The notes beneath the pieces are model-generated. The model saw only the letters and a list, made by a program, of their open reading frames with translations. It made no database searches and was not told where the DNA came from. Below are positions 1 to 12,204 of a stretch of 64,000 nt of DNA, one piece after another; within the stretch, counting starts at the first letter, position 1; each line of letters opens with the position of its first letter. A program made the position numbers and the translations under genes. The DNA is from Dactylellina haptotyla (taxonomy: Eukaryota > Ascomycota > Orbiliomycetes > Orbiliales > Orbiliaceae): the NCBI GenBank assembly GCA_031310005.1, contig CM062384.1:1612001-1676000 (forward strand). The letters are read 5' to 3'.

Positions 1-693
1 CAAGCCGAAGATATCACCCTTCAGAAGACGATCCAGACATCCCATTTGAAAGAATACCTTAGTAAAAAACAAGTGGACGTCGAAAATCTCGACACTATGG
101 TTGAGGAAGCTGTAAATCGTGTTGGTATGGTCGAAGAAAGCGAAGGTGAAGACGATGAAGCGGAAGAAGTTACTCCGCCTGAGATAAACCTGAAGCAGCC
201 GAAGATGGAACAGAAGCTTGTCGAAGCATCAGTCATTGAGGCGAAGACCGTCAAATCTGCAACAGCTGAGCCTCGTGTTTTGCAGCCTCAAGCGATGGAC
301 GTCGAGATGGCAGATGTTACCGTCGAGGTTGAGCCGCCCGTCGAAACTCATGGCCTCGCTATTTCAACTGGTGATCAATCGACCACTGAGAGCGCTGTCT
401 TGCTTCCCGCTCGGGACGATATGAATACAATCGTTGATAATGGGGAAGCTAGTGCTCCGGTCCAGGTTTTCACCCCCGACAATAAGACTTACGATGAGGA
501 AGAGCAACAGCGCCCGACCTCCCGTCGTTCTAATCCTGGTTCCCGCCAATCGCCTCGTACTCCAGTCGCGCCACCTCCTGCTGCCCGTATGGGAACCAGA
601 GCCCACCCCTCTCCTGATGCGGACCAACACCACACGCGCCACAGTGCCCGCCTTGCTGAGACAGGAAGAGCGAGCCCTGGGAAGCGTACTTGA
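1..693 (+). CDS. C-terminal part of an unrecognised acidic, disordered protein
   Basis: The frame is open from base 1 to the TGA at 691-693, so the window cuts into the 3' end of a gene or of its last exon; about 230 residues are visible. No folded domain is recognisable. The first third is Glu/Asp-rich with runs such as EESEGEDDEAEE. The middle is Val/Glu/Pro-rich. The tail is basic and Ser/Pro/Arg-rich (SRRSNPGSRQSPRTP) and ends in SPGKRT. This composition is typical of disordered tails of chromatin or nuclear proteins, but that is inference only. The upstream body needed to name the protein lies outside the window. Confidence 0.6.
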   Translation, partial: QAEDITLQKTIQTSHLKEYLSKKQVDVENLDTMVEEAVNRVGMVEESEGEDDEAEEVTPPEINLKQPKMEQKLVEASVIEAKTVKSATAEPRVLQPQAMDVEMADVTVEVEPPVETHGLAISTGDQSTTESAVLLPARDDMNTIVDNGEASAPVQVFTPDNKTYDEEEQQRPTSRRSNPGSRQSPRTPVAPPPAARMGTRAHPSPDADQHHTRHSARLAETGRASPGKRT

Positions 694-1438
694 TGTTTGA
701 GAGTACCAGACTTTCTCCTTGCAGTTCTTTTTCATTCTCTAAACATTCTCCGTGAAGATCGCTTGGGATCTGTGAAGGAATAGTCATGACGATCCGTTAA
801 CGCCCTTAAAGAAACTTATTACGACCAGTTCAATGCTTCAAATTACGTTCTAGCAGCCTTTTGATTTTGTTTTGGAGACCCTTCTTTCACTTTTTGAATT
901 TATCTTTCTGGCGTTCCGGGCGTGTAAATTTACTTGCTTATATACCCGTTTCTTTGACTGTTTAATTTCTCATTTCACAACCTGTACAAACCACCCGGAT
1001 TCACCATTTTCACAAGCACTTACTTTCGTGCGTTCTGTATCAGTATTAACTTCTTTTTTCGATTAGGACACACCAAAAAGTTGCACGTAACAGGAGGGAA
1101 AGAGGAGACAGGCCGCCCGTATTTCTAGTTTCATCAAGTATTCATCTCTCCCCCCCATTTTTTATTTTTTTTCAATTCAGCGGCTCTTTTCCGTTCTTTC
1201 TTTCACCTTCGGTTCTTGTATTTATATTAGGGTGACCAACCTCGTATTACGAACAATAAAATCAAGCAATTGGGATCGAAATTCTCGTCTTTGATATTCC
1301 TCATCGTGTTACTCGGAATTTTTCTCTTTACCTTTCACCTAAAATTTACGGTCCCTGAATAACATTACTGAAAAACTTCCATTAAATAGCAAGAATAAGC
1401 TCATATTTCCGTAAGTTTTAATTGGAAAGCTGCATAAA
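694..1438. other. Convergent intergenic region
   Basis: About 745 bases between the stop of the partial gene and the stop of the MPT synthase gene. The + strand is T-rich with T runs around 1150-1180, as expected of 3' untranslated regions. No coding signal or RNA gene is seen. Confidence 0.6.
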
Positions 1439-2196
1439 CTATCGATCCCCCTGTTCTAAAAGCTCAACCGGAATCTCAGCCTCAGAACTTGATACCGTCT
1501 CAGTAACCCCCTTCGCTCCGTCCCGATTAGCTCTCCATATACCCCCGTCCACAAACCATTCGCGTTTCCAGATCTCGACTTTCTCCTTGACAAGTTCCAG
1601 GCACTCCTCAGCGATACGCCAGCCTTCTGTGCGGTGGCTGGTGCTCAATGAGATCACGATAGAGTCCTCGCCAATTGGAACGATACCTAGCCGGTGGATG
1701 ATCGATATGGCGTGAAGAGACGGGTTGGCCGTGGATTTGAGGGAGGAAACTATGGCGGATAGAGAGCGAAGGGCTAGCGGGACGTATGTTGTATATTCGA
1801 GAGTTGTCACGGATTTGCCTACGTACGCGTCACGACGTGTTTTTTCAGCGCGGGGGAGTACAGATAGACGCAGATGGACGTTGGGGTTGAACTGAATTCG
1901 AATGCAGACAACTTACCTTCGAAGTTATCTCGAGTGGTTCCTGTGGTGGAAATGTAGTTTAGAGACCAGTTTATAAACTGCCCGTGACAGGTATAAAAAG
2001 GCGAGCGAACGCATCGTTGCTTACCGATGAATAAGACCACCGCGCCCGCCTTGGGGCTTCTCACGCGGTCCACAGAAGCGGTGATGTCGAGCTTGTCGTA
2101 GGTCAACCCAACGTATGAGCCGGTGGCCTCGACGGCTTTGACGCCCTCGAACGCCGGCCTCGCGGGTACCTCCGGCGGAGACGCAGGTTCTGCCAT
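1439..2196 (-). CDS. cnxH: Molybdopterin synthase catalytic (large) subunit, MoaE/MOCS2B type
   Basis: Joins sulfur to precursor Z (cPMP) with the small thiocarboxylated subunit to make molybdopterin for molybdenum-cofactor enzymes such as nitrate reductase. Model on the - strand: exons 2196-2025, 1940-1917 and 1818-1439, giving 191 residues. The 24-nt middle exon encodes part of the MoaE core, so the spliced protein reads VLFIGTTRDNFEGK followed by VTTLEYTTY. Further family hallmarks are SIIHRLGIVPIGEDSI, the STSHR segment, and the C-terminal KREWFVDGGIWRAN. Splice phases agree at both junctions (G|GA and G|GC). Start is the first ATG, followed by a Pro-rich leader of about 25 residues. It is divergent from the SCYL1-like gene. 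The family assignment is very secure. The A. nidulans name cnxH is transferred by homology. Confidence 0.93.
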
Positions 2197-2584
2197 TTTA
2201 GACGCCCGCCTGCCGAGGTAAGCACTTTACTTATATACAACCGTACGGGCAGGGCTATTCATATATACATACGTACGTGTGATGTGTGTATACGGGGCAA
2301 ATTGCATGCAATCACGATCGCAAAGCAACGTCACCGAGGGTTTGCACCGTTCGTTTGTTGTATTTTGCGGGCCCGGCCGACAAACCCCGGTGCACGAGAG
2401 CCTCACCAGCATCGCTCCCCGCGGCACACGCTAACACCACTGGGACCGCATAATAACACTGTTGCAACTCAGCTGCTCAAGCTAAGCTTGCGGGCTCGCA
2501 GATGCACGCTACTCTCCTTTCCTTCGCAAGTCCACCGCAGCTGTGATAAACACTCACCATAGCCGTCCGCCGACACCTTGACAA
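2197..2584. promoter_or_regulatory. Divergent promoter region, MPT synthase / SCYL1-like gene
   Basis: 388 bases between two divergent ATGs. It holds an alternating ACGTACGTGT/TATATA stretch at 2255-2290 and otherwise mixed sequence. No specific binding site can be assigned with confidence. Confidence 0.5.
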
Positions 2585-5354
2585 ATGGAATTCCTAAAAT
2601 CCGCCGTCGCATCAGCAGTATCAAGAGGTCCGGCATTCGGTTATTCTCTCGGGGACCGAGTTGACCTGTCAGACTCAATTTGGGCGCTACATAACGGCAC
2701 CAAGAAGGTATGTCTCATCGTCACTGTCCGTGCAAAAATACATATCTTACTCGACCTTTTAGCGCTAATTAACCTTTTCCAATCCATGTATACAGGAAGA
2801 CGGGTCAAAATGTAGCGTTTTCGCGTTCGATATCAATGCCAACAAGTCGAGGCTACCGCTGGCCAAAAACGCACTGAGAAAATGGAGAACACTGCGACAT
2901 CCCGGCGTTGTGAAGGTGCTGGATACTCTGGAGGTACCTCCTATGCCGCTTTGAACTCTTTGTTATAGGGTCATGGGGAACTTGATTGGCTGAGAATGCT
3001 GTCATGGCTAGACAGATACAAATATTTATGTTGCCACCGAGAGGGTCGTGCCGTTAGGATGGCATGTTAAACGCCAGGCGCTCAATACGGAGACGATAAA
3101 ATGGGGATTATATACTCTTTCGGTAGGTGGAAGGACATCATGGAAATAGCGATAACGAGAAGGGGGGCTCAGCTGCTAATGCTAGGGATAGACCACGATG
3201 AGATTTATTAACGAAGATGCGTCGTCGATACACGGAAACCTGAGAGTTTCGTCGATATACACTACTGAAAGCGGAGAATGGATGCTCGCCGGGTTTGAAG
3301 TCCTAAGTTCGCTGAAAGAGGAGGATCCTGCCATATACGTGAGTTCTTTTAGCGGAAATAGGAGGAGTGTTAAAGGTTAGAGACTGATTGGATATTAGAA
3401 ATACGGGGGCCTACTCCCGGACTCTTCGAGATATGCAGCCCCAGAGATCAGCCGCGGTGGCTGGGACGGTTTGAAAAAGTATATCCTCTTACTAGCTTTA
3501 TGTATTGGAAGGGCTATCTAACCCTATATGCAGCCAGGCGATTCACGTCACCGATTCGTGGAATATGGGTACCCTGATGTACGAAATTTTTAACGGGTAT
3601 TTCATTTCGTCGGACCAACTCACGCAAACCAAATCGATACCGCCGCAGATGGGCACGCCTTACAAACGATTAACGCAAACGAATCCCAAGATGAGATTGC
3701 CGATAGCAAATTTCTTAGAACAAGGGAAGCGATCCGGCGGATTCTTTGACACCCCATTGATTCGTTGTTCAGAGTTTATCGAGAATATGGGAGTCAAAGA
3801 CGAACGAGAGCGCGAGGAATTCTTACAGAATCTCGAGGATACGAAAGATCAGTTTCCTGAAGAGTTTTTCAAAGCAAAAGTCCTACCAGAATTACTTAAA
3901 TCTGTGGAGTATGGTGGCGGGGGCCCTAAAGTATTCTCTGTCGTGCTTATGATTGCTGAAAAACTCAGCGACGAAGAATGGGAGGCTTCTATCACGCCCG
4001 CGGTAGTAAGGTTGTTTGCAAGCCCAGACCGCGCGATACGAGTCTTCCTCCTAGATAATCTCCCCAAGATGATCGACCATCTCTCGAAGAAGGTAGTTAG
4101 TGACAACATATTCCCACAGCTGGTCACTGGATTTTCGGATGTAGCGCCAGTTGTCCGCGAACAAACTGTTAAATCAATTCTTGTCATCATCAACAAGCTT
4201 TCAGACCGCCAAATCAATGGTGACCTGCTTAAGTATCTTGCCAAAACACAGAATGATGAACAACCAGGGATCAGAACGAATACAACTATATGTCTTGGAA
4301 AGATTGCGAAAAATTTGGGGTCCCACACCAGATCAAAGGTCTTAGTCGCAGCGTTTACGAGAAGTCTGAGGGATCCTTTTATACACGCTAGAAATGCAGC
4401 GTTGATGGCACTTGCGGCTACCGCTGACGTTTTTGACGACAATGATTGTGCGACTAAGTGTTTGCCAGCAATATGCCCTGCACTAATTGATAAAGAAAAG
4501 TAGGGAAAGGTGATCGTGCTTTCTAATTTGAGAGCCTTTGGAGCTAATTTTTCATCAATAGAGTAATACGAGTCCAAGCGCAGAAGACCCTCGAAATCTT
4601 CCTTGCAAGGATCAAGACTCTCACGGCAAATATGCCGGAGAGTGCTTTGCCTCCTGTCGATGCTAACGGGCTTCCTAATCCAACTGGAACAGGAGGTGTA
4701 CCTCGTATGGGAACACCACAAACTGATGCATCGTGGGCAGGCTGGGCCATATCCTCATTCACTAAAAAGTTGGGCGTCACGGGAGAAATGCAACCCGAAG
4801 GCTCCGGACCTACGACACAAGCTGAGGAGAACGGAAATACTCTCGGGACTCCGACAGTACCAGTAACCATGCAGATAAGTAGCAGGCCGGGCAGCTCCCG
4901 ATCTGCATCTGCGAGTGAACTGCACCGACAAGCTGTGAGCAGTCCTAGTTCGACTATTAGGAATAACTATACTACTAGTCTAGTTGTGGATAACGATGAT
5001 GACGATGATATGGATGCCTGGGGTGATATGGACGATACACCGAAACCTGTGGTGGAGGAGAAACCGAAACCCAGTAGCATTGGTAAGAGTGGATTTGGAC
5101 GGACTGATCTCACCGAGGACGACGTGATAAATAGCTTTACGAGTAAGCCAAAGTCAGCATTACCAAAAGGGTTGGGCAAGAAAACACCAGTATCTGGATC
5201 GAGTAGCACAGGCATGGCGACGAAAAGCAAAACAGTTATAAGTCGAACGGTGGCGAGTAAGCCTACTGCTAAGAAAGCGGTGCCAGCAAAAAAGACCGAG
5301 GAAGTGGATGGGGATGCCTGGGGCACAGACAACTGGGATGTGGATTGGAAATAG
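2585..5354 (+). CDS. CEX1: SCY1-family pseudokinase with HEAT repeats (SCYL1/Cex1)
   Basis: Family members act in COPI Golgi-ER traffic and cytoplasmic tRNA delivery. Seven exons: 2585-2707, 2796-2933, 3012-3122, 3192-3338, 3399-3478, 3534-4499, 4562-5354; 785 residues. The N-terminal third is a degenerate kinase fold: the HRD position reads SSIHGN, the DFG position reads LAGFEV, and the VAIK lysine is not recognisable, so catalysis is unlikely. The kinase-like tail contains YAAPEISRGGW and DSWNMGTLMYEIF. A HEAT-repeat block follows (residues about 270-540; VRLFASPDRAIRVFLLDNL and similar repeats). The C-terminus is disordered, with two acidic tryptophan clusters, MDAWGDMDD and the last residues GTDNWDVDWK. 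Each splice junction was chosen to keep frame and family similarity. Paralogue SCYL2 is less likely because the C-terminus is of SCYL1 type. Confidence 0.9.
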
Positions 5355-6070
5355 GGCAATCCAACAACTTGTAACATAAGGGTACCTGTTATTTGATCTC
5401 GTTTTGTCGTTTATCGTATACCTTTTCGAAAATTTCGGGCAAACTGGAGTTTTTTTTTTCAACGCATGATCTTTCTTGTGGACGAATTGTTGAGTATGAG
5501 TTAATGAGTCTTAGACTACTTCAACTTTTATGATTCCGTATGCGATGATGGGAGAGAAAATTTAATACAAGCACTTGTAAGCAAATTTCAACATATTCAG
5601 AGTTGTAAATAGCTATAGAATAAGGGAGTACCGCTCGTTCAACTACAATTGCCAAAAGGTAAACGCCGGAATTGCAAAGAAGCAGGCCGGATATATCAAA
5701 AGAAACGAGCATATGTTAGACAAATCAGTGAATAACATAGAGCAACCAAAAAACTAAGATTCCATAAGGTAAGCCCCCCAAAACCTAAGTTTCGGGGTTT
5801 AACACAGAATAACATGCCTTGGTATCATTCAAAAAAATCGCAGAAAATATAACGGCTTTGGCGTCTAACAAAAAGAGAAAGATTTTTCTGGACGAAACAT
5901 CTTAGAATTAGAAATCGGAAGGGAAAGAGCTCGGAGGGCAAGTATGCTTAGTGGCCAATTACCCTTCATTCCAGCCGTTCTCCAAATAGGTACTTACGTA
6001 TCCACACGTCGTGCGGCTAAGCTGCAAGGCTCATTCTTCATGTACCATTTAACTTTGAAGTTGCACGCAT
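5355..6070. other. Convergent intergenic region
   Basis: 716 AT-rich bases between the stop codons of the SCYL1-like gene and BUD6. No supported gene is seen; short open frames here have no coding character. Confidence 0.55.
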
Positions 6071-9000
6071 TTATGATGGTTGCGGCTCGCCACCAGCATC
6101 ATTGGCCTGTGCTGCATTGTTTTCTTCAGCCTCGGCAGCAGCTTCAGCAGCCTCCTGATCCGCCGCTATCGAGTTCAACAATTTATCGGTGGTGATCTCA
6201 TCACTTGCGTTGCTCTTCGTATCACCTTGGCTTTCGAGTTTCTTCATATGGGTTTTCCGGTGTAGTTCGTCCTTCATCATCCGCTGCCTCTCTACTTCCA
6301 TAACCCCCCCAGACTTCTTTAACTTATTTCCTTCTACAAAATTTCCGAGTTCTCGTTTGAAAGGATTCTGTCTACCCGCAAGATCTTCTTGTCTCATTTT
6401 CTCGGCTCGCTCAATTGCTTCAATCCTATCGCCGTGGTTTGGTCGTAGAGCCCGGATTTCACCTAGCATATTGTCTTTCGCTTGGGAAGGGTCAACGGTA
6501 TCGTCGATCTGAGGTACGAAACCTCGGCTCGCTGATCTCATGCCTCCGGCTGGCGCTTTAAGTTGTTGTTGGAGACATTCTTCAACCAACTGGAATGTCT
6601 GGCTTGCTTTCTCGAGGTCGTCTTGTAAGTCTGCGTACAATTCGTCTTGGAGATTGAAGTACTGTTGTTCCTCGCAGACAATCTCCAGTTCTCTTTCCCA
6701 AAGCTTCTTCCAGATAGGTTTCTCACGCTTGAGATATTCTCCCATTTTCCTGAGTTCTACACGCGCTGTTGTCATATTGCGAGACGTTTGTTCAAGTTGG
6801 CGAGCCAACGGGCGGACACCACGGGCAACAACATCCTTGCGCAGCTCCTCGATCACATCTTGTAAGTCGTCTACTTTGGAAACTAAGTTGTCCGAGTCGG
6901 TGTTAAATGTGTCTTTCCCGGCCATGAGTTTCAGGCGTTCAGCCGAAGCACCAACAGGTTTACCAAGCGCAGAAGGTGCACTAGCAATGGAAGTACGTTT
7001 AAGCCCCTCAACCTTCTGTCTGAGGGAGTGTAACTCAGACTTCAAGTCATTATTCAAACCATCATATGTTTGTCTGAGTACAGCGATATTCTTTTGAGTG
7101 GTCTTGATGTCCTTCAACATATCTCCATGATCACCCTTCTTTAGCTTCATACCCGAGGCACCAGAGGCACTCGATATACTTGGCGCCTTCACCTTGGCCA
7201 TCTGAGCGGGAGTCGGGGTTGTTGGCGTCATGGGCAACGGTACTGACGTTCGCTTAGACATTTCAGATATTGTTTTGGCATTCTCATCCTGTTTGGTAAC
7301 AATTTCTTGGATTGATTTCCCTTGTACCTCCATGGTTTTATGAAGATCCTGAATGATACCTTTCAGACCGGTCAGACCATCATCGATATGGCGTTTAACT
7401 TCGTCAAGCACCTCTATATTGAGGCATAACACAGAACGGTCTTTGATGTCATGCATATCCTCAAGCTCGTATCGAACCCCTGATAAAGTATCTTGGAGGT
7501 ATATTTCTGGGAAATCGTCACCAGATGGTGGATTATAGTTGAACTTGGAGATAAATAGTAAACGTATCGCATTCATTGACAAATCGTCGACTCCATCGTG
7601 AACGACGGTTTTTTTGACGGATCTGCCCATTTGCAAAAACAACGTAAGGTCTTTGTTTGTGCCTGTTGTACCAATAGAGTCTGGGCGGGCCGAAACTACT
7701 TCTTTATGATCTTCTATCGGCGGGGCAGCAAATGAAGGTTCCAGTAATGGATGTGGTACTTGATCAACCAAAGAGACCTTTGGTTCTGGAGTCTGTGGTG
7801 GCTCGGGAGCCGGTGTCGCAGGAGCCTCAGGTTCTATAATCATAGGTGGGGGTGGCTGAGGAGGGGCTGTAGTTGGTGCTGCTGGAGCTTCGCTCGGAAT
7901 ATTATCTGCGGGTGACTCTGCAGTCGGGGTGACTGCGTCTTCCGGTATCGCTTGTTGCGGTGTGGTAGCCCTGGATTGTGGCCGCGAGCCAACTTCTCTC
8001 CGGTGTCCCATCTCTCTCTTGCCCATGCTAGACCTCATTGCGTTAAGCGACTCTCTCGATTCCCGAGCCCTTGGCACTGCGGAGGGCGTAGAAGGAAGCA
8101 TTGGGACCATTCCCGGCGATGTTCCAGTCATCTTGGCGATATGGTAAGCAGAATACCTCCTCGAGGCTCTTCTTTCGAGGGCGTTCTCTCTCTGCAGAGC
8201 TGCCAAGGCATCTTGCTTTGGTGGTGGAGGGGGTTGTGGCCATTCTTCGGGCGTATGCAGGTGTTGGTCGCCACCGTTTTGTTGGGTTCCGGGTGCAATG
8301 AAATCGTGTTCGGAAGGCATTTGATATGGAATGGTAGCAGGAATCGGTCCTTGCGGAAGAGAGGAGGTTCTCGGAGGGGCAGTTCGGTCAACCTCGCTGT
8401 ATGGCTGCTCCTCGATTCTTGTTCGTCTCATGGATGGTTCTCTAGTCGCGGTTTGTGGTGGATATTCACCAGCCATTGGAATATCGGGAACTCGAGATGG
8501 GGGAGCACCTGGCGGGGCCTCTCTTGGTGGGCGAGCTGCCAGCTTTTTCTGTTTCCGTTTCAAACCTTGTAGCAAATCTATTATTATTTCTCTGATTCTA
8601 GGTAGATAAATTTCCAGGCTTTGTGGGGAGGCCTCCGGTTGGCTAAGAGTGCTCTCTAGAACTGTGCGCAAAATTTCCGGGACGTTTCCAAGGTCGGAGG
8701 TTTCGACGCCGATTGCAGTGAAGGCCCGACAGGCAATATTGAAATGCGAACCCAACTTGACATATACATCGGAAACGTCCTGTTCGCTCGCTTGCCCTCT
8801 TGACCATCTCGTCAGGGTTTCTAGGAGTTCCTTGGTAGCGCGGAGAAGGTTGGTGACGCTTTCTTCGATTTTGCCCAGCTAAATGGAAAAGACTGCATGT
8901 TAGTTTAGGGTGTATCAGACAAAACGTGGCGAACTGACCGCCCACCCCATAACTCTTAACGAGCTATATGCGGTGGGTGCAAGCTTACATTGCTTTCGGG

Positions 9001-9144
9001 CCGGGCAGGAGGGCTTCTGCCGGAGACAGACTGCCTCCCAGATATCGAGGACGATGTTGACATGGTCGCACTGAGACCATTACCCTGAGGCGGACTGCTA
9101 GGGTTCCTTCTTTGTGATGGCCGAGAGGGATAAGCTGCTTGCAT
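6071..9144 (-). CDS. BUD6: Bud6/Aip3 actin-interacting polarity factor
   Basis: Bud6 binds actin monomers and formins and promotes actin-cable nucleation at sites of polarised growth. Two exons on the - strand, 9144-8989 and 8878-6071, 987 residues. The first exon encodes a Ser/Pro-rich leader. The spliced segment beginning LGKIEESVTNLLRATKELL is the conserved N-terminal helical part. A long Pro-rich disordered middle follows (residues about 120-390). The C-terminal half is the Aip3 domain: LFLQMGRSVKKTVVHDGV, then predicted coiled coils and the hallmark LKREKPIWKKLWERELE followed by EEQQYFNLQDEL. The intron is GTAAGC...TTTAG with phase 0. The extreme C-terminus is Ala/Glu-rich. Family assignment is secure; the exact start relies on the only in-frame ATG upstream of the first exon. 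Confidence 0.92.
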
Positions 9145-9663
9145 CTATTCGGTGGACAGAAGGGGATCCGTTACAAAGAGTGGCCCGAGAAATGTTGGCG
9201 GTGATGGGTGGTGGGGGGCGTTAAGGAGGGGACGGATCGCAAGGATGTCGATTAGCTATCAGGGTTGAAAGGTAGCGATGGTTCTTCTCCGACGGAACTG
9301 TCGATAAGGTTGTTGGATCAAGAGGGAGAGACGAGGGAGCTAAAAGGATATTATTTGTACTCGGTTTGAATGTCGGAGCTATGAGACGAGGTGAGAGGGG
9401 TCAAGGCGATCGAGGCCGGTTGGACGTTCGTTCGAGAGTTGAAGTGGTGGTGGTGGATGGGGCTAAAGTTGTGGGTTGATGTGGTTGTTGCGTTGCTGTG
9501 GGGTTGGTCGTAGCACGAAAATAGCCGAGCGTCCAAGGCGGCCACGCTGCCGGAGCCCTTCCTTCCTGCCTTCCTTCTGCACGCCAGGCCCGGGTTCCCA
9601 CTTTATAGATACAGAGATGCCAAAAGCTGACGGAGATGCCACCGTGCGAGTGGCAGACAGAGG

Positions 9664-9719
9664 TGTGGAGGAGGAAAGGAAGAAGGAGGAGGAAGAGGAG
9701 GAGGAGGAGAGGGAGAGAT
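9664..9719 (+). repeat. GGA/GAA purine-rich low-complexity tract
   Basis: Irregular repeats of GAGGAGGAAAGGAAG type, almost entirely A and G on the + strand. It lies in the BUD6 upstream region and on the transcribed strand reads as a CT-rich leader. Confidence 0.8.
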
Positions 9720-11019
9720 GATAATTAACGTCGGTTCAACTACGCTACGTCCGGATGGCTGGCGTGACGGTTCCTTAACTGACGGATGATTTCTTGCCAG
9801 CGGTTCCAGTTACTTAAAGGGCCGCACGATGATGCACCACCAGGCTCTGATCAGGCACTCTTGCTCTGTCTGTCTAACGCTTTTTCCGTTAGACCCTGGG
9901 ACTTAACGGGAGAACAGGAATTCGGGTAAGGGAAAGAGAGACAACCCAGGCCCGTGGAAGCCCAATAGGTTAATTTCGAGAATGTGCCCGAGCGTTTACC
10001 TGGCCTCTGCTGGGAACATTACCAATCTCGTCCGTACCTTTGACAAAGCACCTAACCATCTAATCAAAGATATATGTTTATATATATATATCCAGTTGAC
10101 AAATTCTTGAATGCAATTCTACTCACAAACGTTTCAGTATCAAGCTAATTGAGACCTTGGGACGAATTCGCAGGGCGGGCTAGTCCGGTTTGGCTAAGGC
10201 CTGAACGCTCAAGTGTCCTGCAGCGCATAGGCGGGTGAGGATGCTCGCCGCTCACTCGAGATCAGTTGATCATCTTGCTCTGCTTTGCTTCTTCGTTGGG
10301 GCGAACCAAATTCACATGGGGACAATCAGAGTGGTTTTTGGGCATCCTAGCATGGCGTCGTACTTCCTAGCGGAATATAGATACGCCTGTGTGTGAATGG
10401 CAATGACCGTGCAATGCGAACCGAAGCTGTTGAGGCTCCATCCGAAGAGGCGGCTCTGTCTTTTCTGCGTCGATGCTGGTGGTGCTGCTGCAGCACCCCG
10501 GATCGCGCTAAGCTAGCTAAGCACTTGCTTTGCCTAGCTGACGGAAACGCTCGTAGTCCCATGCCCTCGTTCTTCGAGCTCGAACGAACGGGATCTGATA
10601 TCGAACGAGACTGGAAAATTTGATTGTCCTTTTGCTGCGCACCTGTGGACGCACATCTGAAACGTGAAGCCGCCGCCGGGATATCCTCCAGCCAAACACG
10701 CCAGACTCGCCGCGGTCGTCGCCCGTCAAACGCAATCGAACGATCCGAACCTCCACCGTCCCTTTCCTCTTGTTAAATGTAAATTAAATAATAGAATCAA
10801 ATCAGATCAAATAATTCTTTCTTTCCGGCTGATAGAAGATTGATTACTCTGCCCCCTCTGCCGGCTGTTGGATGTTACTTTGCTCTTGTGCTCTGCGCCC
10901 TGCCCGTCGTCTGCTGCGGTGGCTGTCTTGTCCCTTCTCTCCTCTTCCCCCAGTCCACCACCACAATAAGAATAATAATATACAACCAGAGGCTTGACTA
11001 CTTCAACTACCACCACATA

Positions 11020-11044
11020 CATCCACATCCACATCCACATCCAC
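11020..11044 (+). repeat. (ACATCC)n microsatellite
   Basis: Four near-perfect copies of the hexamer ACATCC inside the pyrimidine-rich region upstream of PBP1. Confidence 0.85.
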
Positions 11045-11291
11045 AAACAAACCTCAACCTCCGCCATCATCACCACCTCCGCCGTCATCTTTCTTCATCA
11101 ACGGCCCACCTCAATTCCCATCTTCCCTCTTTCCTCCCTTCTTGTCCTCCCTCGCAAGCAAGCAAGGCAGGCCCTAGGAAAGCTCTCTCTCCGAACCCCC
11201 GTCCTCTCAAGTAGCTTGTTACATCACCCACTACTTCGTCCCGTGTCGCCCTGCGTCGTTTGAGTACGTCCTGATTTTACAGCTACCAGTA

Positions 11292-11314
11292 CTCTCTCTC
11301 TCTCTCTCTCTCTC
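11292..11314 (+). repeat. (CT)n microsatellite
   Basis: An uninterrupted CT dinucleotide run of about 23 bases in the PBP1 upstream leader. A TTTC tetranucleotide run lies nearby at about 11477-11496. Confidence 0.9.
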
Positions 11315-12204
11315 CTTCTCCCTCTCCCTCGCCCGTGCTTCCGAGTAGCTAGTAATCTATCCTCTTTTGAAAGAAAGAAGGATCTCCCTAAACTCGCTTC
11401 GGTCTCGCGTCGCCTTCTTTCGACTTCCCACCGTTTCGTTTTGCGTAACAGTTTTTCTTTTTTCTTTTAATTTTCACTTTCTTTCTTTCTTTCTTTGTTT
11501 TTCTTGCTGGTCATTTCTACTGATTTATTTACTTCCTTTATTACCACCTGATTATCCGTCTTCTGCTATTTCACGGCCGTTAACTTTTGCTTTTTGTTTT
11601 CAAAATTTCTCGTCGACCGAAAAAGCTGGCCGTTCTTCCCTTCCCCAAACCGTAGCTGCTCTTTTATTGTGTCTGTTGTCTCGTCTGCTCTGTTTCTTCC
11701 ATCCTTATCAACAATACGACCTGCATTCTGGCGGCAGACACAAACTACCACCTCCGACGAACTCGCCGCCCTCACGCCTCTTCTCGCCCCGAAACTAAGA
11801 TCTGATATCCCTCTTGGATTGGGGGCTTTGCACATTCAGATATAGTCACTTCGGAAGTTGATCCCAATCTCCTGTACGGTAAAACCCCCTGCTGTGCTTG
11901 TCGCAATTCGCTTCTCCCCATTCATCACCACCACCATCATCCCGAATACTCTCCTGGTTTCATCCCAAGGCCCTTAGCCCCCAATCGAGTTCCTGCACGG
12001 CCAATTGGTCAACGCTGCGCTCCTACTTCATATCTTGTTCTTGGGATGATCCTCATAGCTAATATTAACAGAGGGTTTAATACAATCCGCCAAGAGACCA
12101 TTGACCTGTCAACACTCGCCCGCACAACTCTTAGCCTCTTGGGAGCCTGAGCTTTCCATAATATTCGCCTTCCGAATCTTATATAGTCCTTCCTTTCGTA
12201 CACA

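Larger units (their letters stand above)
9145..12204. promoter_or_regulatory. 3.06 kb divergent region upstream of BUD6 and PBP1
   Basis: No supported gene. The BUD6-proximal part (9145-9720) is purine-rich on the + strand, with a GGA/GAA repeat at 9664-9718. The PBP1-proximal part (10790-12200) is strongly pyrimidine-rich and carries ACATCC, CT and TTTC repeats, as in the long leaders of many filamentous-fungal genes. An open frame of 143 codons at 11367-11798 falls in this low-complexity leader and has no protein-like features. The middle (9740-10790) is of mixed composition with a TATATA run at 10073-10090. Confidence 0.6.

Noticed and set aside
11367-11798. 143-codon open frame (+) before PBP1
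   Set aside because: It lies in a pyrimidine-rich leader, the product is Phe/Leu/Ser-rich from T/C-rich codons, and no domain or intron logic supports it.
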